Assembly (NCBI GenBank): GCA_023388935.1
Contig: JAEWFG010000084.1
Coordinates: 1 to 40,353 of the forward strand
From: Pseudomonadota bacterium
Lineage (GTDB): Bacteria > Pseudomonadota > Alphaproteobacteria > Rhizobiales > Xanthobacteraceae
Reading direction: 5' to 3'
DNA: 40,353 bases
Both the position numbers and the translations under genes were made by a program. Below, piece by piece: positions 7,889 through 13,900 of this stretch. Below the pieces are notes generated by a model that had not been told where the DNA came from, made no database searches, and worked only from the letters and a program-made list of their open reading frames with translations. Within the stretch, counting starts at the first letter, position 1. Each line of letters starts with the position of its first letter.

Positions 7889-8185
7889 ATGATGAAGCTT
7901 TTCCGTATGGCGGCGGTGCTGGCCGTTTTGGCGGGACCGGCCTATGCGCAAATGCCCAATCTCAATTTGCTGCAGGACGCCCCGAGCAAGACCGCGGAGG
8001 AGAAGGCCGCGGAAGCCGACCGGGACAGGGCCTACAAGGAAACGCTGAAGAAGATTCCGGATTCCAAGGCGTCCAACGATCCCTGGGGCGGCATGCGCTC
8101 CGATCCGCCGAAGCAGGCTGCGCCGAAGGCGTCCGCCGCAACCGGCGCGCCGAAGAAGACCAAGAGCGGCACGGCCGCCAACTGA
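7889..8185 (+). CDS. small secreted DPWxGxR-motif protein, paralogue
   Basis: A 98-aa protein with a Sec signal peptide (KLFRMAAVLAVLAGPAYA, cut before Q). The mature chain is rich in Lys/Glu/Ala: AEEKAAEADRDRAYKETL, then KKIPDSKASNDPWGGMR, then a Pro/Ala/Lys tail. It shares the YK-L-IP-K-DPWxGxR pattern with the protein at 4323-4556, 3.5 kb away. The start ATGATG at 7889 follows AAGGAG at 7879-7884. Function unknown; the charged low-complexity tail suggests an envelope-associated protein that binds something anionic, but that is speculative. Confidence 0.72.
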   Translation: MMKLFRMAAVLAVLAGPAYAQMPNLNLLQDAPSKTAEEKAAEADRDRAYKETLKKIPDSKASNDPWGGMRSDPPKQAAPKASAATGAPKKTKSGTAAN

Positions 8186-8289
8186 GCCTGGCTGCCATCG
8201 GATGCGTTATGCGCCTCCGACCGGGACTCCTCTTCGCCCGGCCCACTCCCTACATTGCTGGTAGAGTGTTGCGTAGAGGAGGGCAGGCC

Positions 8290-8544
8290 ATGGCCGATCG
8301 TCCGCGGGATCTCGCCGAGCGGATGGCGCGCCGGCGCAAGATGGGCGCCAGGCCGGGCGAAAGCGCCGGCGACGGCTATCTGCGCGAGACCTTCACTCTG
8401 CCGCGCGCAGCGGCGCGGGCGAGGGCGCAGGCCTTCTTCGCCCGCTATCCCAAGGCCGGCTATATGAGCGCGGTCGAGAACTGGCGCGAACTGCCCGGCG
8501 GCGACATCGAATTCACCATGCGGCGCCTGCCCAGCGCGGACTAA
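8290..8544 (+). CDS. 84-aa conserved hypothetical protein
   Basis: A small, very basic soluble protein. Its N-terminus is DRPRDLAERMARRRKMG, followed by YLRETFTLPRAAARARAQAF, FARYPKAGYMSAVENWRE and IEFTMRRL. The regular helical pattern and clean ATG with GAGGAGGG upstream (8277-8284) support a real gene. I do not recognise a domain. The basic N-terminus could contact nucleic acid or membrane lipid. Confidence 0.6.
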   Translation: MADRPRDLAERMARRRKMGARPGESAGDGYLRETFTLPRAAARARAQAFFARYPKAGYMSAVENWRELPGGDIEFTMRRLPSAD

Positions 8545-8610
8545 AACGCGATCCGGAAAAGTGCGCAGCGCGGAACGCGTTTGCGCGGAGATCATGCTCG
8601 TCCGCCCGGT

Positions 8611-8850
8611 TCAGGCCATCGTCCTCCCGATGGCCTTCAGTTCCCGATCGATGCGCAGTTGCACCCGCCGGATCGCCAACCGATCGATCTTCGTCTCGGT
8701 CTTGCCGGTCTTGACCTGCGTGCCGATGCGGAACTGCCACTGCCAGATTCCAGCAATGGCCGTCTTGGTGACGGTGAACTCAACGCCTCTGTGATTCATG
8801 GTCACCTCCCACGATTCACCTTCCACGACAGTAAACATGTTGAACGTCAT
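8611..8850 (-). CDS. 79-aa hypothetical protein
   Basis: A small protein with a beta-rich N-terminus (VVEGESWEVTMNHRGVEFTV, then GIWQWQFRIGTQVKTGKTET) and a basic helix (IDRLAIRRVQLRIDRELKAI). No signal peptide and no known motif. Codon positions look normal for this genome. The start could also be the ATG at 8838 (MFTVVEGE). Function unknown. Confidence 0.5.
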   Translation of the reverse strand: MTFNMFTVVEGESWEVTMNHRGVEFTVTKTAIAGIWQWQFRIGTQVKTGKTETKIDRLAIRRVQLRIDRELKAIGRTMA

Positions 8851-8993
8851 ATTACTGCAGGGACAAGTGAAATCTGTGGGTGAGTCCTGGCCAATTCACC
8901 CCAAGCAAGCGAAATCGGATTCCAAAAGGCGCCGGCCTGCGAAGTCGTGTGAGAACATCGCGCGGTGCGCGGCCGCGGCTGCCGGCAGGCATG

Positions 8994-9117
8994 AAAAAAC
9001 CCCGCCTGGCAGAGCCAAGCGGGGTAGAAGGTTATTGGAGGCTGAGGTGCTGGGCTGCAACACCATAGCTGGACGATTTTAGCCGGTTGAGCTTACGACA
9101 GCCTGACAAGCCGCCAC
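8994..9117 (-). repeat. structured intergenic repeat, copy A
   Basis: Part of a 582-nt stretch (8851-9432) without a clear gene. Copy A opens with an A6 run and the hairpin CCCCGC-CTGGC-AGA-GCCAA-GCGGGG (9000-9024). Read on the minus strand, this is a GC stem followed by TTTTTT, the form of an intrinsic terminator. About 70 nt later come GCTTAC, CCTGAC and GCCAC blocks (9091-9117). The same order of blocks recurs in copy B about 165 nt downstream, so the two are diverged tandem copies. Confidence 0.5.
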
Positions 9118-9166
9118 ATCGGATCCGGGCCGTGTCGTGTCATCGCCCGTCCGTGCCCGCAAATCG

Positions 9167-9280
9167 AAAACCCCGCTCGGGGCTGAGCGGGGTCCTCGAC
9201 TGGGTATGGAGACCCGATGTTGGTCCACCGGGCACAGCGAGATTAGGAGAGTCGGCTTACAGGCGCCTGACGGCAGCCAC
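9167..9280 (-). repeat. structured intergenic repeat, copy B
   Basis: Second copy: an A4 run, then hairpin CCCCGCTC-GGGGCT-GAGCGGGG (9171-9192), TATGGAG near 9205-9211, GGCTTAC (9254-9260), GCCTGAC (9265-9271) and GCCAC (9276-9280). Block spacing to copy A is 163-171 nt throughout. The stem is kept by different bases in the loop and inner pairs, which suggests that structure rather than sequence is conserved. No coding frame spans both copies. Confidence 0.5.
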
Positions 9281-9432
9281 GATAGCAGCGCTTCGGGAGG
9301 CCGCACACTGACCCCGCGCCCGTCCCAATTTCGACATCCGATCGCACAATTCAGGACACATCCGCAGGCGAGATTTTATCTGCTCGGCGAAGCCATGGGG
9401 GAAGCTTGGCGCGCCGGCAACGGGGTGGCATC

Positions 9433-9522
9433 ATGGATAAGGTAGAGCGGTCATTTGCCGCCGCGACGGCGGCTGGCTTCGTGGTCCTGGTGATCGGCAT
9501 CGTGCTCCTGGCCCTGATATAG
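9433..9522 (+). CDS. 29-aa single-helix membrane miniprotein (candidate)
   Basis: ATG at 9433 to TAG at 9520-9522. A charged N-terminus (MDKVERSFAAATAAG) is followed by one clean hydrophobic helix (FVVLVIGIVLLALI) that ends at the stop. This N-in/C-out single-span design is typical of bacterial membrane miniproteins. The ribosome site (GGGGTGG) is only moderate. No homologue is recognised; the gene is supported by composition and by similar neighbours only. Confidence 0.4.
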   Translation: MDKVERSFAAATAAGFVVLVIGIVLLALI

Positions 9523-9797
9523 GGCGGGACGACCATCGCGCCGCAGCAGCCTGCAGACGAAGAACGATGATGAGGTCCTTGGCCGGGGCCCCTGCGCGAG
9601 ACGTGTGTCGGTTGTCGACGCGTCATTTCAAAAAAGCGAAAAACAACCCCATGCAAAGTAGGGCAGCGGCCGGTTCGCCTCTCGCGGCCGGTGAGCACCA
9701 GCGCTGTTTAGGTAGTTGAAGGTCCTGAGGATCTTCGAAGGAGGGAGCCCGGCGCGACTCCGCCGGTCTGGCGAGCCGTGGAAGCTGTCAGCGCGGC

Positions 9798-9965
9798 CTA
9801 ATGCACCTTGATTACATTCAGGGGAAGATGGAGTTCTGCGGCGCGCTCCTCGCGGTCTTTCTTGCGGAACTCGGTTTCCTTCCGTTCGAACTTCACCATC
9901 TCCTCATGCGCCGCCTCCAGCAGATGATTGCGCCTGGTCGCACCGTGATGCGTGTTTTCTGTCAT
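9798..9965 (-). CDS. 55-aa charged hypothetical protein
   Basis: Begins MTENTHHGATRRNHLLEAAH and continues with a strongly charged helix (MVKFERKETEFRKKDREERA) before a short C-terminus ending in LPLNVIKVH. It looks like a small soluble helical protein. An upstream in-frame ATG (10004) adds 13 residues. The 275 nt between it and the 9433 miniprotein show only a short GGCCG/CGGCC hairpin near 9670-9690. Function unknown. Confidence 0.45.
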   Translation of the reverse strand: MTENTHHGATRRNHLLEAAHEEMVKFERKETEFRKKDREERAAELHLPLNVIKVH

Positions 9966-10141
9966 GCAAGAAGTTCCCATTGTGGCGATGTCCATCTCAA
10001 GCAAAGCCGGACACCACGAAAGGTTCGGTGCCGCAGGATTAGGGAATTATAACGGCGCGGGTCTGCGCGTCTTTGATGCGCGTCAGCTTAGGTGGATGAG
10101 CTGCTTTCATGCTATGGCCATGTGCGACATCGGAGGTGGCC

Positions 10142-10308
10142 ATGGGCTATTCATCGCGATTGGATTGGTACCGCTCGCCGGAGCGATGGCCCGCGAGCGC
10201 AACAGGTCGTCCAGGAGGTGGCTGTGGTGCGCCGTAGCTGTCGGGCCTCTGGCGCCCTTGGCGTTGCTTATCCTAGGCGACGCGAAGAGCCCGGCTCCAG
10301 CCAATTGA
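10142..10308 (+). pseudogene. small membrane protein gene with probable one-base frameshift
   Basis: GGAGG at 10132-10136 is placed ideally for the ATG at 10142 (MGYS...). That frame ends within 31 codons. The next frame encodes a typical small membrane protein: hydrophobic FIAIGLVPLAGAMA, then RERNRSSRRWLWCAV, then a second helix AVGPLAPLALLILGD, with its stop at 10306-10308. Adding one T in the TATT run at 10149-10152 would join the ribosome site and start to the long frame as MGYFIAIGL. Either the gene is frameshifted (or misread), or translation starts at the ATGs at 10114 or 10120, which have poor ribosome sites. Confidence 0.45.
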
Positions 10309-10310
10309 GG

Positions 10311-10391
10311 CTACAGAAGCATCGAGACGACGGCGAGCAGGCCGATTCCGGCCAGTGTCCACGCCAGAGATTGGACCATCCACGGCCGCAC
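10311..10391 (-). CDS. 26-aa membrane miniprotein (candidate)
   Basis: From GTG at 10391 (MRPWMVQSLAW) or ATG at 10379 (MVQSLAW) to TAG at 10311-10313. Almost the whole chain is one hydrophobic helix (LAWTLAGIGLLAVVSMLL). The stop is 2 nt from the stop of the convergent frameshifted gene. Similar in size and layout to the other miniprotein candidates of this region, but no sequence identity beyond hydrophobicity. The start is uncertain. Confidence 0.33.
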   Translation of the reverse strand: MRPWMVQSLAWTLAGIGLLAVVSMLL

Positions 10392-10458
10392 GCCAGCCCC
10401 GCTCGGTTTCCTGCCGTCGACAGGCTACATCCGAACCGGGTGCGCCATTTGAGATAGA

Positions 10459-10548
10459 TCAACGGCTGAGAATCAGCGCAGAGACGGCGGCTACGGTGAA
10501 GACACCGGCCGCAATAGCAACCACTCGCACCAGAAGCTCGCGTGCCAT
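10459..10548 (-). CDS. 29-aa membrane miniprotein (candidate)
   Basis: ATG at 10546-10548 to TGA at 10459-10461. The basic/acidic N-terminus MARELLVRVV leads into one membrane helix (AIAAGVFTVAAVSALIL) ending in Ser-Arg-stop. Upstream GCTCCGGGC is a weak ribosome site. Composition and codon use are plausible; no family is recognised. Confidence 0.38.
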   Translation of the reverse strand: MARELLVRVVAIAAGVFTVAAVSALILSR

Positions 10549-10643
10549 GCCCGGAGCTTAGCTTAGGTTGGGGCCGAAGGCCTATGCAGTTTCTGCCATT
10601 TCCGATTGCCGAATGGGTTTCGACGTTCACCTGAAATGAAAGA

Positions 10644-10663
10644 GGCCGCGAACTGAGGCGGCC
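10644..10663 (-). terminator. intrinsic-type terminator after the 28-aa miniprotein
   Basis: Stem GGCCGC/GCGGCC with an 8-nt loop, starting directly at the stop codon of the minus-strand miniprotein. On the minus strand it is followed by CTCTTTCATTT, a moderately T-rich tail. Its presence supports the miniprotein being a real transcribed gene. Confidence 0.5.
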
Positions 10664-10750
10664 TTACTGCATCAACAAGAACACAAAGCCGCCAGCCGCC
10701 ACGGCCAGCCAGATCAGCGAGAGCCGGAAGTAAAGCTTGCCAAGGTTCAT
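10664..10750 (-). CDS. 28-aa membrane miniprotein followed by a terminator
   Basis: ATG at 10748-10750 to TAA at 10664-10666. MNLGKLYFRL is followed by one hydrophobic helix (SLIWLAVAAGGFVFLLMQ). The N-terminus has two basic residues and the C-terminus none, predicting N-in/C-out insertion. The terminator-like hairpin starts immediately at the stop codon, the best support among the miniprotein candidates here. No ribosome site stands out. Confidence 0.48.
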   Translation of the reverse strand: MNLGKLYFRLSLIWLAVAAGGFVFLLMQ

Positions 10751-10814
10751 GATTGAGGGGATCGGCGGACGGAAGGAGGGGACTATTGATCTAGCTCAAC
10801 CGTGTGCCGTTCGG

Positions 10815-11009
10815 TCACGCCTTCTCGGGTCGCAAATCGGACGGCTGGACTGTGAGCCGATAGGCGATCTCACGGGAACCGTCGAACACTTCCAGAATTC
10901 GGTCGCATACGAGGCACTTGTAATGTCCCCGCTTTCCCTTCCGGGACTCGAGTTCAATCCGCCGGTACCCGGCTGAGCAGTCAGGACAGGTTACGTCGCC
11001 TTTCTTCAT
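10815..11009 (-). CDS. 64-aa zinc-ribbon protein
   Basis: MKKGDVTCPDCSAGYRRIEL begins a small zinc ribbon. Cysteine pairs CPDC (C8/C11) and CLVC (about C34/C37) flank a basic linker (ESRKGKRGHY), and a conserved-looking tail VFDGSREIAYRLTVQPSDL follows. I associate this pattern with a common small rhizobial family of unknown function; the fold is a two-knuckle zinc ribbon and could bind DNA, RNA or protein. The start was set at the ATG next to the ribbon. The frame extends 48 codons upstream, across a promoter-like box, so the longer version is unlikely. Confidence 0.65.
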   Translation of the reverse strand: MKKGDVTCPDCSAGYRRIELESRKGKRGHYKCLVCDRILEVFDGSREIAYRLTVQPSDLRPEKA

Positions 11010-11050
11010 ATGACAATTCTGCGACAGCCTGCCGCAGGTGTCCAGCAGAA

Positions 11051-11087
11051 CGAAATCAGGCAATTGTGAAATGCAACTTGGACCACC
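11051..11087 (-). promoter_or_regulatory. promoter-like box, copy 1 (upstream of zinc-ribbon gene)
   Basis: Read on the minus strand: GGTGGTCCAAGTTGCATT, six bases, then TTGCCTGATTTCG. It aligns with copy 3 at 11945-11982 (GGTG-T-CCAAGTTG-ATT, then T-CCCT-ATT) with few gaps. TTGCAT could serve as the -35 element. It lies 42 nt upstream of the zinc-ribbon ATG. Confidence 0.4.
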
Positions 11088-11116
11088 AGGGGTTGAAGCA
11101 GGCCAGCCCTCGGTGG

Positions 11117-11317
11117 CTATTCCGGCAGTTGCAACCCGGGCGATCTCAGCCATTCGCTCATATGAGAGCCGGTCTCGGCTTGCCGGGCTCTGCGTAGCAG
11201 GTTCTCCCGCTCGATGCCTGGAGGCACCCTTTGGGCTTCCTCCCGCAATCTCTTTGCCTCTTCGGCAAGACGTTCTTGCAGGGAAAGACTTTGCTTGATA
11301 CGGCGGCGTTTCGGCAT
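11117..11317 (-). CDS. 66-aa basic helical hypothetical protein
   Basis: MPKRRRIKQSLSLQERLAEE starts a two-helix protein: LAEEAKRLREEAQRVPPG, then RENLLRRARQAETGSHMSEW, ending LRSPGLQLPE. I recall very similar small proteins across Bradyrhizobium, all without assigned function. The very basic N-terminus and coiled helices would suit nucleic-acid or ribosome association, but nothing proves this. The ATG at 11317 was chosen at the start of the recognisable pattern; the frame runs 33 codons further upstream. Confidence 0.62.
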   Translation of the reverse strand: MPKRRRIKQSLSLQERLAEEAKRLREEAQRVPPGIERENLLRRARQAETGSHMSEWLRSPGLQLPE

Positions 11318-11412
11318 GGCGTCCTCGTCGGTGCTGCGGGTCCTAACCGCAGGGTTGGCACTAACGAATCCAATTACGCCGAGACGCGCCGCTCGGTTCC
11401 CGCGCAGATAAA

Positions 11413-11439
11413 TCAAATCAGGGCACTGTAATTCTCAAA
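11413..11439 (-). promoter_or_regulatory. promoter-like box, copy 2 (upstream of 66-aa gene)
   Basis: Minus strand: GGTTTGAGAATTACAG then TGCCCTGATTT. It shares the AGTGCCCTRATT block with copy 3. TTGAGA and a 17-nt spacer lead to TGATTT, a weak sigma-70-like pair. It lies about 96 nt upstream of the 66-aa gene. Confidence 0.33.
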
Positions 11440-11506
11440 CCAGGTCATCGAGGCCAAACTTGGGTGCTGTCCCAATGAGGACGCTCGGCAGATGAGGCCA
11501 GCCAGC

Positions 11507-11543
11507 AAAAACGCCGCCCGCTTGAAATACAGCGCAGGCGGCG
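11507..11543 (-). terminator. orphan intrinsic terminator on the minus strand
   Basis: Stem CGCCGCC-CGCT / AGCG-CA-GGCGGCG, preceded on the plus strand by AAAAA (11507-11511), so the minus-strand transcript ends in a GC stem plus TTTTT. No supported coding gene ends here. The only open frame (11413-11598) runs through the hairpin and is unlikely to be real. The 455-nt gap 11318-11772 also holds a GTTGGAAC dyad; a minus-strand small RNA ending here is possible. Confidence 0.45.
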
Positions 11544-11704
11544 GTTCTCCAGCCCCGGGGGCGGGGATGCAAAACCCCCGGCAGTAGCCAGTAATCATGA
11601 GCCGTGCCGAGGCACATCACCCAAATGGGTTACGTGCAGAGGGGAATTGGGACACCGCGAGATTCAACGTGGGGGCACTGGGGCCAGGGACAACACCACC
11701 AGGA

Positions 11705-11725
11705 GTTGGAACTATACGTTCCAAC
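11705..11725. repeat. perfect 8-bp inverted repeat
   Basis: GTTGGAAC-TATAC-GTTCCAAC, a perfect dyad with a 5-nt AT-rich centre. It lies in the gene-poor stretch between the 66-aa gene and the PhaR-like gene. It could be an operator or a small hairpin; no adjacent start codon makes the target clear. Confidence 0.4.
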
Positions 11726-11752
11726 ACCTTCAACTGTGACGCCAGCGGGAGA

Positions 11753-11772
11753 GGCCGCCAAACGAGGCGGCC
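11753..11772 (-). terminator. hairpin abutting the PhaR-domain gene stop codon
   Basis: GGCCGCC/GGCGGCC, a perfect 7-bp stem with a 6-nt loop, starting directly after the TAA of the minus-strand gene at 11773. The tail (CTCTCCC) is not T-rich. It resembles the hairpin after the 28-aa miniprotein at 10644-10663 in stem sequence and position. Confidence 0.45.
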
Positions 11773-11937
11773 TTACGCCAGCAGAACGTCAGTTATGTCT
11801 TGGGCCGTCTCAACGTCCAGAACAGTGAAGGCGATTCCATGTGCCCGCCATCGTTGGAGATCGGCCAAGGTCACATAGCGCGCGGCTTCCGTGTCATAGA
11901 GGCGGCTGCGGGCGTATCGTTTGACCAGTTTGGGCAT
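11773..11937 (-). CDS. 54-aa stand-alone PhaR-type (PHB/PHA accumulation regulator) DNA-binding domain
   Basis: MPKLVKRYARSRLYDTEAAR, then YVTLADLQRWRAHGIAFTVL, then DVETAQDITDVLLA. This matches the N-terminal DNA-binding domain of PhaR-type polyhydroxyalkanoate regulators: K-x-YxNRRLYDT-x-YITL, then F-V-D-KTGEDLT. Full PhaR is about 180-200 aa, with a C-terminal part that senses PHB granules; here only the DNA-binding domain remains. The gene ends cleanly with a hairpin and has a promoter-like box overlapping its start, so it looks like a designed mini-regulator rather than debris. It is transcribed divergently from recA. Target unknown. Confidence 0.68.
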   Translation of the reverse strand: MPKLVKRYARSRLYDTEAARYVTLADLQRWRAHGIAFTVLDVETAQDITDVLLA

Positions 11938-11944
11938 GGCCAAA

Positions 11945-11982
11945 GTATAATTAGGGCACTCCCGAATTCAACTTGGGACACC
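11945..11982 (-). promoter_or_regulatory. sigma-70-like promoter box, copy 3 (PhaR-domain gene)
   Basis: Minus strand: TTGAAT, 16 nt, TATACT, then TTGGCC and the ATG. The spacer contains AGTGCCCTAATT, shared with copy 2, and the upstream part GGTGTCCCAAGTTGAATT, shared with copy 1. A start point 6-7 nt after TATACT would fall almost on the ATG, implying a very short leader. Confidence 0.45.
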
Positions 11983-11995
11983 AAGTTTGCAAAAA

Positions 11996-12031
11996 GAACA
12001 TATTGCGAACTTGGAACAAATAGGGTACATT
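11996..12031 (+). promoter_or_regulatory. recA promoter with LexA (SOS) box
   Basis: GAAC-ATATTGC-GAAC at 11996-12010 is the reverse-strand form of the alphaproteobacterial LexA box GTTC-N7-GTTC. It overlaps the probable -35 TTGCGA (12003-12008), which is 17 nt from a -10 TACATT (12026-12031). LexA bound here would block RNA polymerase, so recA should be induced by DNA damage. Confidence 0.85.
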
Positions 12032-12103
12032 ACTTTTATCGTCGACCCGCCTCGCCAACCGTTTGTCCCTCGCGCGAATCCTCGCCATAAGGAGCACGAC
12101 CCA

Positions 12104-13192
<1,089 letters not shown>

Positions 13193-13220
13193 GGCTAACC
13201 AGTAGAGTTTTCGCCAGGAG

Positions 13221-13271
13221 CGGGCGCTGAGGACGTTGAGTTGCCGACGTCTTCGGCGCCCGTTTCGTTTT
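13221..13271 (+). terminator. recA intrinsic terminator
   Basis: CGGGCGC-TGA-GGACGT, a TGAGTTGCCG loop, then ACGTC-TTCG-GCGCCCG and TTTCGTTTT. A long GC stem with a T-rich tail 29 nt after the recA stop. It makes recA monocistronic. Confidence 0.8.
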
Positions 13272-13426
13272 GGGTGTCGTGATCGGCTGGGCGCGATGAA
13301 GACCAGTTCCTCTAGCTTTGCTCTCGCCAAATCGGGGCTGGCCGAAATCGTCGTAATGTTCTCTTCTCGCTTCCAGTGGGGACCCGTGCCTCCACCTGAA
13401 ATGCTTGCAGCTTCCACCGGGTGATA

Positions 13427-13822
13427 CTGGTCGGACTGGGGCATCCATTGGCCTCGCGCCATCGGCGACCGCAAAGATTTATCCCTTGTCGATTCTTGCG
13501 AACTGTACGACGTGATCGAACTCTAGTTCGACCCGAATTCCGAAGATCAGTTGCAACTGATTTGGTTGCTCGATCGCCTCAGCTCTCATTCCGGGCCGGC
13601 GCAGAAACTCAGATCGCGCCTGGTGACGACCGATCTGATCATGATGAGAGGCGAAGAAATGGGAAGTCCGCGTCGCATATTCCTGTCGTGGATGTCACCG
13701 CCAGGGAATTCACCGGTAGCCGGGATGGACGACCGAGTCCCTGGCCATGAACATGCCCGCCGACCTGACCTCGGGACCGCGGAAACGCTTCTTCATGTCG
13801 TTATTGTTGACAGTCCCTGAGT
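13427..13822 (+). pseudogene. DUF1835-like protein remnant (N-terminal part), broken
   Basis: A decayed coding region. The first frame reads GIHWPRAIGDRKDLSLVDSC, ELYDVIEL, an in-frame TAG (13524-13526), then FDPNSEDQLQLIWLLDRLSS. This resembles the E-LWF-DQLQL-LLDWL core of DUF1835-family proteins as I remember them. After GEEMGSP (near 13670) the match moves to another frame (HIPVVDVTAREF), and after about 13730 to a third (MNMPADLTSGPRKRF, ending PES-stop). So one nonsense and at least two frameshifts separate pieces that keep family order. The C-terminal half is missing. The 13272-13426 segment shows only a doubtful 42-codon frame. Confidence 0.5.
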
Positions 13823-13835
13823 CGTAAACGAGTCC

Positions 13836-13856
13836 CTAATTTGCCAGGCAAATTAG
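13836..13856. promoter_or_regulatory. perfect 10-bp-arm palindrome
   Basis: CTAATTTGCC-A-GGCAAATTAG. It lies 45 nt beyond the stop of the minus-strand binding-protein gene and 14 nt after the DUF1835 remnant. There is no T-run, so it is more like an operator or a bidirectional stop signal than a classical terminator. Confidence 0.45.
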
Positions 13857-13900
13857 CTTGGGGGCCGCGGTTGCGAGCTGGGATCTAGCCGAGCTAGACA

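Noticed and set aside
8994..9280. A CRISPR array
   Set aside because: There are only two diverged copies of more than 100 nt each, with no regular short repeats or cas genes.
11413..11598. A 61-codon minus-strand frame
   Set aside because: It runs straight through a strong terminator hairpin and overlaps a promoter-like box, and its product has no coherent pattern.
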